Shown here: piece after piece, positions 40,277 through 48,952 of the stretch
How positions within the stretch are numbered: position 1 is the stretch's first letter
Layout: every line of letters begins with the position of its first letter
Assembly (NCBI GenBank): GCA_039587475.1
Contig: JBDHIK010000005.1
Coordinates: 1 to 64,000, forward strand
DNA length: 64,000 bases
DNA from: N074bin45 sp039587475
GTDB lineage: Bacteria > Gemmatimonadota > Gemmatimonadetes > Gemmatimonadales > GWC2-71-9
Reading direction: 5' to 3'
The notes under the pieces: model-generated
The model's input: only the letters and a program-made list of their open reading frames with translations
What the model was told of the DNA's origin: nothing
Database searches by the model: none
Program-made: the position numbers and the translations under genes

Positions 40277-41136
40277 TTACCGGGTGCCGGGTCGATCCAT
40301 TCGATCTTGACCTGGCCCAGGGACGTCTTGAGGCTGACGTCCAATCTGCGCTCGGCGTCCTGGTAGTCCCCGGTGACGTAGGCGTCACCCTGCTTCTCGA
40401 AACCCTTCGGGTCGAGCAGGGCCAGAAAATTGTCGGTGGTCATCCGGACGCCAACCCCGCGCGGCAGGCGCAACGTCAGCCCGCCGGCCGCCATGCGCGC
40501 CTCGAGGGTCATGCCCTGGCGCCAACTACCGCTGAAATCCAGGACGGTGGCGCCCACGCCGCCGTCAAAGCGAATAGTGTCGCATCGGCTGTTGCCCAAC
40601 CCCATGACCCGGAATTCGGCCGCACCGGCCCGGAACACCCCGGCGCTGCAGCGGACCCGGTTCGGGCTGGTGAACCGGGCCACCGTCTTGCTCCCGCCGT
40701 TGCTCACCGTGAACCCGACCAGACGAAGGCCACCCAGCTCCAGCTCCGCGTTGACGGCCTCCAGGCGTGCGTCCAGCGTGAGGTCGACGGACGGACTGAA
40801 GACGACATTGGCCGCCTGCCCCAGTTGGGTCGCCTTCGAGACCCGAAGCCCGCCGCCGCCAATGCTCTCCAACCCCAGCACCACCTCGCCGGCGACCGCA
40901 TCGTACCGGCCGCTCGGGCTGAACCGGTCGGCGTCGTAGATCACTTCGAGGTGGTATAGCGTGCTGGCGCCGCCCGGAGCCAGGCGGAGAGAACCGGCCG
41001 TCAGCTGTACCTTGGCCGTGAGTTGCGTCTCGCCATGGACCTGCCGGGCAGAGCTGAACGACCGCATCGTCTGGGCATGCAACAGCCCCGCCCCGGCAAT
41101 CAGGGCGAAGAGCAGCCCGCTCGAACGGCCAATCAT
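40273..41136 (-). CDS. Toast-rack (LiaF-like/DUF2154) domain envelope protein
   Basis: The 287-residue protein has a short signal peptide (MIGRSSGLLFALIAGAGLLH, cut at HAQT). The mature part is a repeating beta solenoid of the LiaF/toast-rack type: YHLEVIYDADRFSPSG, VDLTLDARLEAVNAELELGG, GLTLRLPRGVGVRMTTDNFLALLDPKGFEKQGDAYVTGDY and DVSLKTSLGQVKIEW. Such domains sense or respond to envelope stress. It is the last gene of the sigma-factor operon and its ATG overlaps the preceding stop (ATGA). A long upstream frame is not coding. Confidence 0.75.
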   Translation of the reverse strand: MIGRSSGLLFALIAGAGLLHAQTMRSFSSARQVHGETQLTAKVQLTAGSLRLAPGGASTLYHLEVIYDADRFSPSGRYDAVAGEVVLGLESIGGGGLRVSKATQLGQAANVVFSPSVDLTLDARLEAVNAELELGGLRLVGFTVSNGGSKTVARFTSPNRVRCSAGVFRAGAAEFRVMGLGNSRCDTIRFDGGVGATVLDFSGSWRQGMTLEARMAAGGLTLRLPRGVGVRMTTDNFLALLDPKGFEKQGDAYVTGDYQDAERRLDVSLKTSLGQVKIEWIDPAPGN

Positions 41137-42401
41137 ACCGGAGGCTTGGGGGGTCGCTTGGCCGCCGGAACCCCGAATTGCGGAGTGGCCCAGAGATACT
41201 CGTCGGTCATGGCTTCTGGTGGGAGAATGCGCCCGCTGAAGCCCTCGCGCAGGCCGGCCCGACTCAGCAGTGCCGCCCCGAACCCGGCCGTTCCCAGCAG
41301 CCAGGTGACCAGGAGTGCGATGCCCTGGATGACGGCCCCGGCCAGCGGCACCCACCCGAACACCACCCAGGCCCCCCACAGGGAGAACAGCCCGAGCAGT
41401 CCCACCAAGAGGAATCGGTAGCTATTGGGCGAGGCGACGGCAGTCCCCGTGGCCAGGCGTCGCCGGGTGTAGGTCTCCCCGATGGCGTGGGCCATGGCCA
41501 GGTAGCCCCCAACCGACGCCAGGATGAACAACAGGCCGTAGACGATGATGGCGAAGGGCAACAGGAGGATGCCGGCCACGCTCAAGGTCAAACCCACCAC
41601 GATCATGCCGAAGGTCGGGAGCACCAGGATCTGGCCCAGGAGCCCCACGATGAACGATCTGCCAAACGAATGGGAAATGGTATCCGACACGACCTCCAAG
41701 TTGGTGCGTGCGAACAGCACCAACCCGAACCCCAAGACGGCCAACGACAGGAACACTCCCGTAACGCCGGCAGCCTTCTGCAAGGTGGCAACGACGGGTG
41801 AAATCGGTAGTGTCGCCTCCGGCAACTCGGAGGTGAGCGGGGGCGCCAGGGAACTCAACGTGCGGATGTCGCCGGTAATCTCCCCGCCCAGATCGTGGAC
41901 CTGGCCGTTGTAGGCCAGCACGCTGCCGGAGATGAGGGCGCCGGGGTGAACGATGACGTCACCATCCACAGTCACCAGGTTGCCGTCCAGCCGCCCGTAG
42001 ACGTCGGCAGACCCCTTCACCACCAGGTAGTCCCCGGAAAGGTGCTCGTTGGATCCCACGGAGAACTCACCCAGATGGGCCCGGCCACCGAGCACGGTGA
42101 CCCGGAGGTCCGCCGCGGCCTGCATCGAAGCCTGGAACAGCACGGGTTCGAAGGCGTTCAGGTCCTCCAGGTTGCTCAGGTCCACGGTCAGACCCTGGGG
42201 CCCGGCTTCCTGGATCGCCTGGGAGAGGATGGCGGTCGTGGTGTCGACGTGTGGGGCGCCATGCTCGGTCGGCACCGCAGTGACGACGAATCCCGCCGCC
42301 GAGGCGCTCTCGGTGGGGTGATGGGTCGGGGTCGTTGTGGCGTGCGCTGGACCGGCGGCCCCGAGGGCCGCCGCGATCAGGAACAGGTCAGAATTGCGCA
42401 T
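41133..42401 (-). CDS. Bactofilin-like domain joined to a membrane domain
   Basis: The 422-residue protein starts with a signal peptide (MRNSDLFLIAAALGAAGPAHA). A beta-helical segment follows (SGDYLVVKGSADVYGRLDGNLVTVDGDVIVHPGALISGSVLAYNG), with the periodic glycines of bactofilin-type polymerising domains. The second half has four to five membrane helices and a short cytoplasmic tail. The periplasmic beta-helix fused to membrane helices is unusual, as bactofilins are normally cytoplasmic. It overlaps the anti-sigma gene by 14 bases upstream and the toast-rack gene by four downstream. Confidence 0.65.
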   Translation of the reverse strand: MRNSDLFLIAAALGAAGPAHATTTPTHHPTESASAAGFVVTAVPTEHGAPHVDTTTAILSQAIQEAGPQGLTVDLSNLEDLNAFEPVLFQASMQAAADLRVTVLGGRAHLGEFSVGSNEHLSGDYLVVKGSADVYGRLDGNLVTVDGDVIVHPGALISGSVLAYNGQVHDLGGEITGDIRTLSSLAPPLTSELPEATLPISPVVATLQKAAGVTGVFLSLAVLGFGLVLFARTNLEVVSDTISHSFGRSFIVGLLGQILVLPTFGMIVVGLTLSVAGILLLPFAIIVYGLLFILASVGGYLAMAHAIGETYTRRRLATGTAVASPNSYRFLLVGLLGLFSLWGAWVVFGWVPLAGAVIQGIALLVTWLLGTAGFGAALLSRAGLREGFSGRILPPEAMTDEYLWATPQFGVPAAKRPPKPPV

Positions 42402-42996
42402 GGGCCACCCGCTGTGTTGGAAGCGCCATGAGACGCCGCAACGCGAGGACACCACTCAGGTAGAGGAGCGATGCCATGCCAGAGAACAGCGCCAGGCGGG
42501 CCGGTGTGCCGACCACATTCAGCGCGTCCTCATACCAGGGTTGCTCCACGAGGTTCGAGGCGAGTGCTTGAAGCCCAAGCCAGAACCAGCGGGCAGCCTC
42601 TCCGGCGACGCTCGTCCCGACCGCCGCGAAGAACTCCTGGTTGGCCAGACTCCACGCAACGCTGCCACCCATGGTCGCGACCAGCACGACGACGAGTGAC
42701 GTTGCGAACACCAGGGAGCGCCTGCTCACTGCCACCTTGCCCCGCAGAGTCCGGAGTGCCCTGAGCGCGAATGGGTCTGGGACGTTGACGCGGGCCATGA
42801 CCCGATCCCCGAATCCCGGGGCTGGGTCGAACCGTGGCATCTCGTCCAGCAACCCGACCAACGTACGCTCGGCTTCCAGGAGCTCCCGGCAGTCTCGACA
42901 TGATTCGAGATGCAACGATACCGGGGCCGCGGAGCTCTCCGAGAGCAGCGCGTCCAGGTCGTCCGGGGTCAGATGGTCCTGCTGGTGTTCATGCAT
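42388..42996 (-). CDS. Zinc-finger anti-sigma factor
   Basis: The 202-residue protein has the ZAS motif HLESCRDC (His29, Cys33, Cys36) in a short cytoplasmic domain that holds the sigma factor, then a membrane helix (VFATSLVVVLVATMGGSVAW) and a second hydrophobic pair in the C-terminal half. It lies 36 bases after the ECF sigma gene. It should release the sigma factor on an envelope signal, probably through proteolysis. The C-terminal membrane part is longer than in the simplest anti-sigma factors. Confidence 0.85.
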   Translation of the reverse strand: MHEHQQDHLTPDDLDALLSESSAAPVSLHLESCRDCRELLEAERTLVGLLDEMPRFDPAPGFGDRVMARVNVPDPFALRALRTLRGKVAVSRRSLVFATSLVVVLVATMGGSVAWSLANQEFFAAVGTSVAGEAARWFWLGLQALASNLVEQPWYEDALNVVGTPARLALFSGMASLLYLSGVLALRRLMALPTQRVAHAQF

Positions 42997-43032
42997 TGCA
43001 AGCCCTCCTACGGGGAGCTTTTCGTGAAAGTT

Positions 43033-43638
43033 TCATTCGCGCAGGTGCGAGAGTGACTTACGTAACTCGTTGCGGGCACGGTGGATATAGGTCTTGACCG
43101 TACCGAGCGGGAGGTCCATCATCTCGGCGATTTCTTCGTACGGCCGGCCTTCGACGTGGCGCAGCAGAATGCACGATCGATACTCCGGTCGGAGGTGGCT
43201 GATGGCCTCCTCGATCATGCCGCCAAGCTCTCTCGCTTCGACGTACGCCAGCGGGCTGGGTCCTCTGCCACCGATCTGCAATGCGGTGGCTTCCATGGCC
43301 TCGGGTGTCCTGGCGTGCGGGGAGCCCTCGATGGACAGCGTCTGCAGTTCGCGCCGCCGCAGATGATCGATGGTGGCGTTGTTGGCGATCTTGAAGATCC
43401 AGGAGGAGAACTTGTACTCGGGCCGGTACGAGTCGATGGCGTTCAATGCCTTGACGAAGGTCTCCTGGGACAGGTCCTCCGCCAGCTCGCGGTCACGTAC
43501 CATCCGGTAGATGAGGGAGAAGATGGGCCGCTCATACCGGCGGATCAGTTCGCGGTATGCCGTCTCCCGGCCTTTCCTCGCGTCCAGGACGACCTGTTGG
43601 TCGGTGGCCTCTCGATAATCGACCGGTTCAGCCCCCAC
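43033..43638 (-). CDS. ECF sigma factor, RpoE type
   Basis: The 201-residue sigma factor has region 2 (YERPIFSLIYRMVRDRELAEDLSQETFVKAL, then FSSWIFKIANNATIDHLRRR) and region 4 (LRPEYRSCILLRHVEGRPYEEIAEMMDLPLGTVKTYIHRARNELRK). The start is a GTG at 43638 with GGGAGGA six bases upstream. It heads an operon with a zinc-finger anti-sigma factor and two envelope proteins, and is divergent from the menaquinone methyltransferase. The target promoters are unknown. Confidence 0.95.
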   Translation of the reverse strand: MGAEPVDYREATDQQVVLDARKGRETAYRELIRRYERPIFSLIYRMVRDRELAEDLSQETFVKALNAIDSYRPEYKFSSWIFKIANNATIDHLRRRELQTLSIEGSPHARTPEAMEATALQIGGRGPSPLAYVEARELGGMIEEAISHLRPEYRSCILLRHVEGRPYEEIAEMMDLPLGTVKTYIHRARNELRKSLSHLRE

Positions 43639-43653
43639 GCGAGGTCCTCCCGC

Positions 43654-43683
43654 TTGCGAGGGATGATTGGCCGGAGGTACATT
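43654..43683 (+). promoter_or_regulatory. Promoter for the menaquinone methyltransferase gene
   Basis: TTGCGA (43654-43659) and TACATT (43678-43683) are 18 bases apart, and the ATG at 43692 follows after eight bases. The layout matches the promoters of htpX and the SH3 gene, and predicts a transcript with no leader. On the other strand the same region carries the ribosome site of the ECF sigma gene. Confidence 0.45.
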
Positions 43684-43691
43684 GGGCTCCT

Positions 43692-44420
43692 ATGTTAGCC
43701 ACGGACACGAAGTTACCGGTCTCGGGCGGAACGGAGAAGCGATCCTACGTCCGGACGATGTTCGGGACCATCGCACCCCATTACGACCGGCTCAATCACC
43801 TGCTCAGCCTCAACCTCGACCGGCTGTGGCGCCGCCGGGCGGTCCGGTTGCTGGGCTGGGAACGGGAGCCGGATGGTGCCTACCTCGACCAGTGCGCCGG
43901 CACGCTCGACCTGGCGGTCGAGCTGGCGAAGCAACCCCAGTTCACCGGGACGGTGGTCGGGGCCGATTTCGTCCTGCCGATGCTCAAGTTGGGCCGCCAT
44001 AAGTCTCCCAAGGTGGTGCCGCTGAGCGCCGATGCGCTCTCGCTGCCATTTCCCGACCAGGTGTTCGACGGTGCCACGGTCGGATTCGGTGTCCGGAACC
44101 TGGTGGACTTGGCCCAGGGCTTTCGTGAAACGGCCAGGGTCCTCAAGCCAGGAGCCCGCTACGTCGTCCTGGAGTTGAGCACGCCCCCCGACCAGCCGAT
44201 GCGGGGATTGTATCTCCTGTATTTTCAACATCTCCTGCCGCGAATCGGCCGTGCCGTGTCGAAACATACGAACGCCTATTCCTGGTTGCCAGAGTCCGTA
44301 AGAGTGTTCCCCGAACCCGACGCCCTTTCCGCCCTCATGGAACAGAGCGGATTCGAGGGCGTCACCTACGATCTCCTGTTCGGTGGAGCCTGCGCCCTCC
44401 ACGTCGGAACCAGGACCTAG
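43692..44420 (+). CDS. Demethylmenaquinone (or ubiquinone-type) methyltransferase
   Basis: The 242-residue SAM-dependent enzyme has the UbiE/MenG pattern: YVRTMFGTIAPHYDRLNHLLSLNLDRLWRRR, then LDQCAGTLDLAVELA where relatives have DxxxGTGDLA, GATVGFGVRNLVD, RETARVLKPGAR and the closing region YSWLPESVRVFPEPDALSALMEQSGF. The changed motif I (Gly to Leu) is unusual but leaves the SAM-binding acid in place. With the following UbiD, UbiA and UbiX genes it covers the last steps of a menaquinone-type pathway, so a menaquinone role is preferred. Confidence 0.88.
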   Translation: MLATDTKLPVSGGTEKRSYVRTMFGTIAPHYDRLNHLLSLNLDRLWRRRAVRLLGWEREPDGAYLDQCAGTLDLAVELAKQPQFTGTVVGADFVLPMLKLGRHKSPKVVPLSADALSLPFPDQVFDGATVGFGVRNLVDLAQGFRETARVLKPGARYVVLELSTPPDQPMRGLYLLYFQHLLPRIGRAVSKHTNAYSWLPESVRVFPEPDALSALMEQSGFEGVTYDLLFGGACALHVGTRT

Positions 44421-44447
44421 GCGCCTCCTTCCGGAAGCGGGACAAGC

Positions 44448-45929
44448 ATGCCCCTCGACACCCTGCATGATTTCATCACCGCCATCGAGGCCGCGGGCGA
44501 GCTCGTCCGGGTTCAGCACCCGGTCAGTGTCCGGCTGGAAATCGCCGAGATCGCCGATCGGGTCATGAAGAGTCCCGGCGGCGGGCCGGCGTTGCTGTTT
44601 GAGCATCCCGTCCTCGACAACGGTGAGCCCAGCCCCTTCCCGGTTCTGATCAACGGCTATGGGTCCATGCGGCGGATGTGTCTGGCCCTGGGGGTCGACG
44701 ATCTCGAACAGATTGGCGACCGCATCACCGAGCTCCTCAACCCGGCCGTCCCCGAAGGCCTGATGGGGAAGCTAGCCATGGTGCCCAAACTGGCAGAGGT
44801 CGCCAAGTTTCCACCCCGGGTGCGCAAGGGACGCGGTCCGTGTCAGGAGGTGGTCCTCGAGGGGGATCAGTGTGACCTGGGACGGTTTCCCATTCTCACG
44901 ACCTGGCCGCAGGACGGCGGACCCTATCTGACCCTTCCCATGGTCATCACCCACGACCCGGAACGCGGCACCCGGAACGTGGGAATGTATCGGGTCCAGG
45001 TCTTGGGCCCCCGTCGGTTGGCCATGCATTGGCAGCGTCACAAGGTGGGCGCCGCCCACTGGCGGGAAATGGCCCAGCGCGGCGAGCGCATGCACGTGGC
45101 CATCGCTCTGGGTGGCGATCCGGCCAGCCTGTATTCAGGGTCGGCCCCCCTGCCCCCGACGATCGACGAGTTCCTGTTCGCCGGCTTCCTGCGCAAGGCG
45201 CCCGTGGAGTTGGTCAAGGCGGTGACGTGCGATCTCGAGGTACCGTCCCAGGCCGACGTCGTCATCGAGGGCTTTATCGATCCGGCCGAGGATCTGGTGC
45301 TGGAGGGCCCCTTCGGTGATCACACCGGGTTCTACTCGGTGGCGGATTATTACCCGCTGGTGCACGTCACGGCCATCACCCACCGGAAACGGCCCGTCTA
45401 TGCGGCGACACTGGTGGGGCGCCCACCCATGGAAGACTACTACATGGGCCACGCCACGGAGCGGATCTTCCTGCCGTTGCTGCGGCTCACGGTGCCCGAG
45501 ATCGTCGACTACCACATGCCCGCGCCCGGGATCTTCCACAACCTCATTTTCGTCGCCATCGACAAGCAGTACCCCGGGCAAGCCTACAAGGTCATGAATG
45601 CCTTGTGGGGACAGGGCTTGATGTCGCTGGCGAAGGTGATCGTCGTGGTCGATAAGGACGTCAATGTCCGGGACCCCGACGAGGCGTGGTGGGCAGCCCT
45701 CAACAACATCGACCCCGAGCGCGACGTCCGCTTTACCATGGGGCCGGTGGACGTCCTGGATCATTCCAGCCGGGAGTTCACGTACGGCAGCAAGATGGGC
45801 ATCGACGGAACCCGGAAATGGCGCGATGAGGGTTTCACCCGTGAGTGGCCGGACGTCATCACCATGGACCAGGCCACCAGGGACCGCATCGACGACATCT
45901 GGCCGGAACTCGGCATCGACCTGCCGTGA
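44448..45929 (+). CDS. UbiD-family decarboxylase of the quinone pathway (MqnL-like)
   Basis: The 493-residue prenylated-FMN decarboxylase has LEIAEIADRVMKSPGG, KRGKGPCQEV-like RKGRGPCQEVVLEGDQ, PILTTWPQDGGPYLTLPMVITHDPE, GMYRVQVLGPRRLAMHW, the catalytic-site EGPFGDHTGFYS with Glu and Asp, and the YPLVHVTAITHR region. It removes a carboxylate from an aromatic quinone precursor. Neighbouring UbiA and UbiX genes and the methyltransferase match the set known as MqnP, MqnL and MqnM in the futalosine pathway, but the ubiquinone-type alternative cannot be excluded by sequence. Confidence 0.9.
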   Translation: MPLDTLHDFITAIEAAGELVRVQHPVSVRLEIAEIADRVMKSPGGGPALLFEHPVLDNGEPSPFPVLINGYGSMRRMCLALGVDDLEQIGDRITELLNPAVPEGLMGKLAMVPKLAEVAKFPPRVRKGRGPCQEVVLEGDQCDLGRFPILTTWPQDGGPYLTLPMVITHDPERGTRNVGMYRVQVLGPRRLAMHWQRHKVGAAHWREMAQRGERMHVAIALGGDPASLYSGSAPLPPTIDEFLFAGFLRKAPVELVKAVTCDLEVPSQADVVIEGFIDPAEDLVLEGPFGDHTGFYSVADYYPLVHVTAITHRKRPVYAATLVGRPPMEDYYMGHATERIFLPLLRLTVPEIVDYHMPAPGIFHNLIFVAIDKQYPGQAYKVMNALWGQGLMSLAKVIVVVDKDVNVRDPDEAWWAALNNIDPERDVRFTMGPVDVLDHSSREFTYGSKMGIDGTRKWRDEGFTREWPDVITMDQATRDRIDDIWPELGIDLP

Positions 45930-46831
45930 TGGCTGGAGCCGGTCTGCGGGAAGGACAGACGTTCGATGGACCGTCGCTCCTGGTCCGTTATGTCAACTTC
46001 GTCAAGCTGCCCCACACTGTGTTTGCTCTGCCATTCGCCTTCGTCGGTGTGGTCGCTGCGTCACGGCAGTCCCCGGTCAGTCTCGAGGTCGTCATCCTCG
46101 TGGCGCTGGCGTTCACGGGCGCCCGCTGGGTCGCCATGGGATTCAATCGGATCGCCGACCGCCGATTCGATGCGCTGAACCCAAGGACCCAACGCCGCGA
46201 GCTTCCCAGCGGGCAGCTGTCCCTGGCACAGGCATGGGTTTCGGTCCTCGTGGCCGCTGTCGTGTTCGTATCGGCCTGTGCCCTGTTGAACCCCCTGTGC
46301 CTGGCGCTGGCGCCGGTCGCTCTCGCCTGGATCATGACGTACAGTCTGACCAAGCGCTTCACCTGGTGGCCTCATCTCTGGTTGGGGCTGAGCCTCGCCA
46401 TCGCCCCGGTCGGGGGCTACCTGGCGGTCACGGGACGGTGGAGCGAACCGTGGTGGGTGTTGCTAGCCATCACCGTCGCGGTGGCAACCTGGGTGGCGGG
46501 ATTCGACGTGTTCTACGCCCTGGCGGACGAGGAATTCGACCGGTCCACTGGCCTCAAGAGCGCCGTGGTTCGGCTGGGTGAGCGCCGCAGTATCCTCCTG
46601 GCCAAACTCGTTCACGGCGTCACCATCCCCGCCCTGGTCCTGTTCGGGTGGGGCGCGGGGTTCGGCCTGTGGTACTACGCGGGGTTGGCGGTGGCGGCGG
46701 GCATTCTGGCCTGGGAACACCACCTGGTGCGGCCCGGCGACCACAGCCGTCTCGATCAGGCCTTCTTCACCATGAACGGGATCATGGCATTGGTCGTCTT
46801 CGGATTCGCCTTGCTCGATCGGGTGCTGTAG
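45929..46831 (+). CDS. UbiA-family prenyltransferase of the quinone pathway (MqnP-like)
   Basis: The 300-residue membrane protein has eight or nine helices and two Asp-rich substrate motifs, GFNRIADRRFDALNPRT and DVFYALADEEFDRSTG, which bind the magnesium-diphosphate of the prenyl donor. It attaches an isoprenoid chain to an aromatic acid. The ATG overlaps the UbiD stop (TGATG). A long frame starting inside the UbiD gene is a shadow. UbiX follows 13 bases after its stop. Confidence 0.93.
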   Translation: MAGAGLREGQTFDGPSLLVRYVNFVKLPHTVFALPFAFVGVVAASRQSPVSLEVVILVALAFTGARWVAMGFNRIADRRFDALNPRTQRRELPSGQLSLAQAWVSVLVAAVVFVSACALLNPLCLALAPVALAWIMTYSLTKRFTWWPHLWLGLSLAIAPVGGYLAVTGRWSEPWWVLLAITVAVATWVAGFDVFYALADEEFDRSTGLKSAVVRLGERRSILLAKLVHGVTIPALVLFGWGAGFGLWYYAGLAVAAGILAWEHHLVRPGDHSRLDQAFFTMNGIMALVVFGFALLDRVL

Positions 46832-46844
46832 CCTTGTGGAAGGT

Positions 46845-47429
46845 ATGACCACCCACCCTGTCGTCCTCGGATTGACGGGCGCCTCCGGGGCGCCCTATGC
46901 GGTACGGTTGCTCGAGGTGTTGGCGCGAGCCCGGGTTCCGACCTGGCTGATCGTGTCGTCCCACGGCTTCCGCCTGCTCGAGACCGAGTGCGGTATCGCT
47001 GACCTGGACGGCCTGCGTGCCGCGACCGGGGCAGACTGGTCCAGCGTCACCCTGTTCCCCAACGATGATCGCGGCGCTCGACCGGCCTCGGGATCGTGCC
47101 CGACCGCGGGGATGATCGTGTGCCCCTGCTCCATGGGCACCCTCTCGGCCATCGCGCACGGGTCCAGCCGGTCCCTCATCGAACGGGCCGCGGACGTGAC
47201 GCTCAAGGAACGCCGGCCATTGATTCTGGTGCCCCGCGAGACGCCGTTGTCACTCGTCCATCTGCGAAACATGGTCGCGGTCACGGAAGCCGGGGCGACC
47301 GTCCTGCCGGCGGCGCCCGGGTTTTACCATCGTCCCGCCGATATCGCGTCTCTGGTGGACTTCGTGGTGCAGCGGGTGCTCGATCAGTTGGGCGTGGACG
47401 CGTCCATCTCCGATCGCTGGCAGGGGTGA
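46845..47429 (+). CDS. ubiX: UbiX-family flavin prenyltransferase (MqnM-like)
   Basis: The 194-residue enzyme makes the prenylated FMN cofactor that UbiD needs. It has GLTGASGAPYAVRLLEVL, SSHGFRLLETE, VCPCSMGTLSAIAHGSSRSLIERAADVTLKE and PRETPLSLVHLRNM, the standard UbiX motifs. ATG 46845 gives the family length; GTG 46836 would add three residues. It directly follows the UbiA gene, so the flavin-making enzyme and the enzyme that uses its product are co-expressed. Confidence 0.95.
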   Translation: MTTHPVVLGLTGASGAPYAVRLLEVLARARVPTWLIVSSHGFRLLETECGIADLDGLRAATGADWSSVTLFPNDDRGARPASGSCPTAGMIVCPCSMGTLSAIAHGSSRSLIERAADVTLKERRPLILVPRETPLSLVHLRNMVAVTEAGATVLPAAPGFYHRPADIASLVDFVVQRVLDQLGVDASISDRWQG

Positions 47430-47465
47430 TCCTGTGCCCCGTGCCCCGGCCGCGCTCCACGCCTC

Positions 47466-47939
47466 ATGAGAATCGGGATCCTCTCGGACACCCACGGGGT
47501 GCTGCGCCCGGAGGTCTTCGACGTGTTCTCGCGCGTGGATCATATTCTCCACGCCGGTGACGTGGGGCCGCAGGATCTGTTGACGGAGTTGCAGGCGCTG
47601 GCGCCGCTGACCGCCGTGTACGGCAACACCGACGGCTTCGACTTGCGCGGCATGCTCCCCCGGACCGCCGAGCTCGAACTCGATGGGTTCAGGTTCGTCG
47701 TGACGCACGGCGACCAGTTCGGTTCCCCGACACCCGAGGCCATGCACCGGGCCCATCCCGAAGCGGACGTCCTCGTCTACGGGCACACCCATCGGCCGGT
47801 GCTGGAAACGGTGGACATGGTGGTCACCGTCATGAACCCTGGAAGCGCCGGGCCGGAGCGATTCGGTCTCCCGGCCACGGTGGGTATCATGGAAACCGAA
47901 CCGGGAATCCCACCCCGGGCCCGGCTGGTGCCGCTCTAG
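47466..47939 (+). CDS. YfcE-like metallophosphoesterase
   Basis: The 157-residue protein has the short YfcE/MJ0936 set of metal-binding blocks: ILSDTHG, HAGDVG, YGNTDG, THGDQFG and VYGHTHRPV. It hydrolyses an unknown phosphodiester. It is at the end of the menaquinone run, 37 bases past UbiX, and its stop is three bases from that of the convergent DUF3887-like gene. Confidence 0.9.
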   Translation: MRIGILSDTHGVLRPEVFDVFSRVDHILHAGDVGPQDLLTELQALAPLTAVYGNTDGFDLRGMLPRTAELELDGFRFVVTHGDQFGSPTPEAMHRAHPEADVLVYGHTHRPVLETVDMVVTVMNPGSAGPERFGLPATVGIMETEPGIPPRARLVPL

Positions 47940-47942
47940 ACG

Positions 47943-48365
47943 CTAGTCCTCCGGCGGGCCGCCCAGCTCGCTCTGCCAGCCGCCCCGCCCCACGGCCACC
48001 AGCCCGTCAGGCTGAATGACGAGCTGAAGGATGAACGGTTCAGGCCCGCTCTCCAGCTCGATGACCCGCCAGTACTGCATGTTCTCGCCCAGCGGCTCCA
48101 CCGCCTCGCGGAGGACCTCCGCCTCTTCGCCGAATTCGTCGACCAGGCGATCACGGTTCTGCAAGAGTGGCTCGACGTCGCCGAGCTGCGCTTGAAACGC
48201 GGGAGCCAACATGTCCCAGAGTTGGGGGCCGTCGGCGTCCCACCAGGTAGCAGCCACCTGTCGGCCGCGCTCCAGAACCTGTTGCTCGTCCATGGTCTGC
48301 GCTGCCAGTGCTGGAGTGACGAGTGCCGCGGCGGCAACGCAGGACAGGAATCGGGTCACACGCAT
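47943..48365 (-). CDS. Secreted protein, first of a tandem paralogous pair
   Basis: The 140-residue protein has a signal peptide (MRVTRFLSCVAAAALVTPALA, cut before AQTM). The mature part resembles DUF3887-type or NTF2-like domains: GRQVAATWWDADGPQLWDMLAPAFQAQL, then MQYWRVIELESGPEPFILQLVIQPDGLVAVG. The neighbouring gene at 48411 has the same length and motifs (YWRV, PEP, VI-P-G), so the two arose by duplication. Periplasmic location is likely; function unknown. Confidence 0.65.
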   Translation of the reverse strand: MRVTRFLSCVAAAALVTPALAAQTMDEQQVLERGRQVAATWWDADGPQLWDMLAPAFQAQLGDVEPLLQNRDRLVDEFGEEAEVLREAVEPLGENMQYWRVIELESGPEPFILQLVIQPDGLVAVGRGGWQSELGGPPED

Positions 48366-48410
48366 GACAGATCCTCCAAGAAGACAAGGGATTTCACCGG
48401 TCCGGTGGTC

Positions 48411-48857
48411 TCAGTCGTCGGTCTGGGGTGGCTGGCTTGCCAACCCGATTCCCTGGCCGGACACCTTCCCCTCGGGGCTGATGACCCAGCGAAGCAGCAG
48501 GGGCTCGGGGGCGAGATCGAATTCTGCGACCCGCCAGTACTGTGGTCGACCGTTGCGCATCCGGATCGACTCTTCGATGACCTCCACCTCCGCTCCGGCG
48601 CGGTCGCTGAGAAAGTCCAACCGTTCGAGCAGTTTGTCCGGGCTGCCGAGGCTCTCCTGGAAGGCCGGCGTCAGCATGGCCCACAGGCTGTCGATCTCCG
48701 CGTCGTAGAAGAACTCGGTGGCGCGTCGGCCGATGGCCATCGTATCTGTCGGGGCTTGCACGGCGGCATCCGCCGTCGCGGGCGCTTCCTGGGCGCTCAC
48801 GGTGCCGGTCCAGGCGGCGGCCAGCAACAGGGCCCCGGTCAATGCTCTGGGCTGCAT
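48411..48857 (-). CDS. Secreted protein, second of a tandem paralogous pair
   Basis: The 148-residue protein has a signal peptide (MQPRALTGALLLAAAWTGTVSA, cut before QEAP), a Thr/Ala linker and a domain like its neighbour: ATEFFYDAEIDSLWAMLTPAFQESLGS, QYWRVAEFDLAPEPLLLRWVISPEGKVSG. ATG 48857 has GGAAGAGAA upstream; the longer frame is not coding. The two genes are 45 bases apart on the same strand. No enzymatic motif was found. Confidence 0.65.
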   Translation of the reverse strand: MQPRALTGALLLAAAWTGTVSAQEAPATADAAVQAPTDTMAIGRRATEFFYDAEIDSLWAMLTPAFQESLGSPDKLLERLDFLSDRAGAEVEVIEESIRMRNGRPQYWRVAEFDLAPEPLLLRWVISPEGKVSGQGIGLASQPPQTDD

Positions 48858-48952
48858 GGTTCTCTTCCTTGCGGAGTGTGGCGGTCGCGAACAGCACCTC
48901 GTACGCCAGGGAAGGCACGATGGTTTCAGAGTGGAACCGCTGGCCGGTGGCG

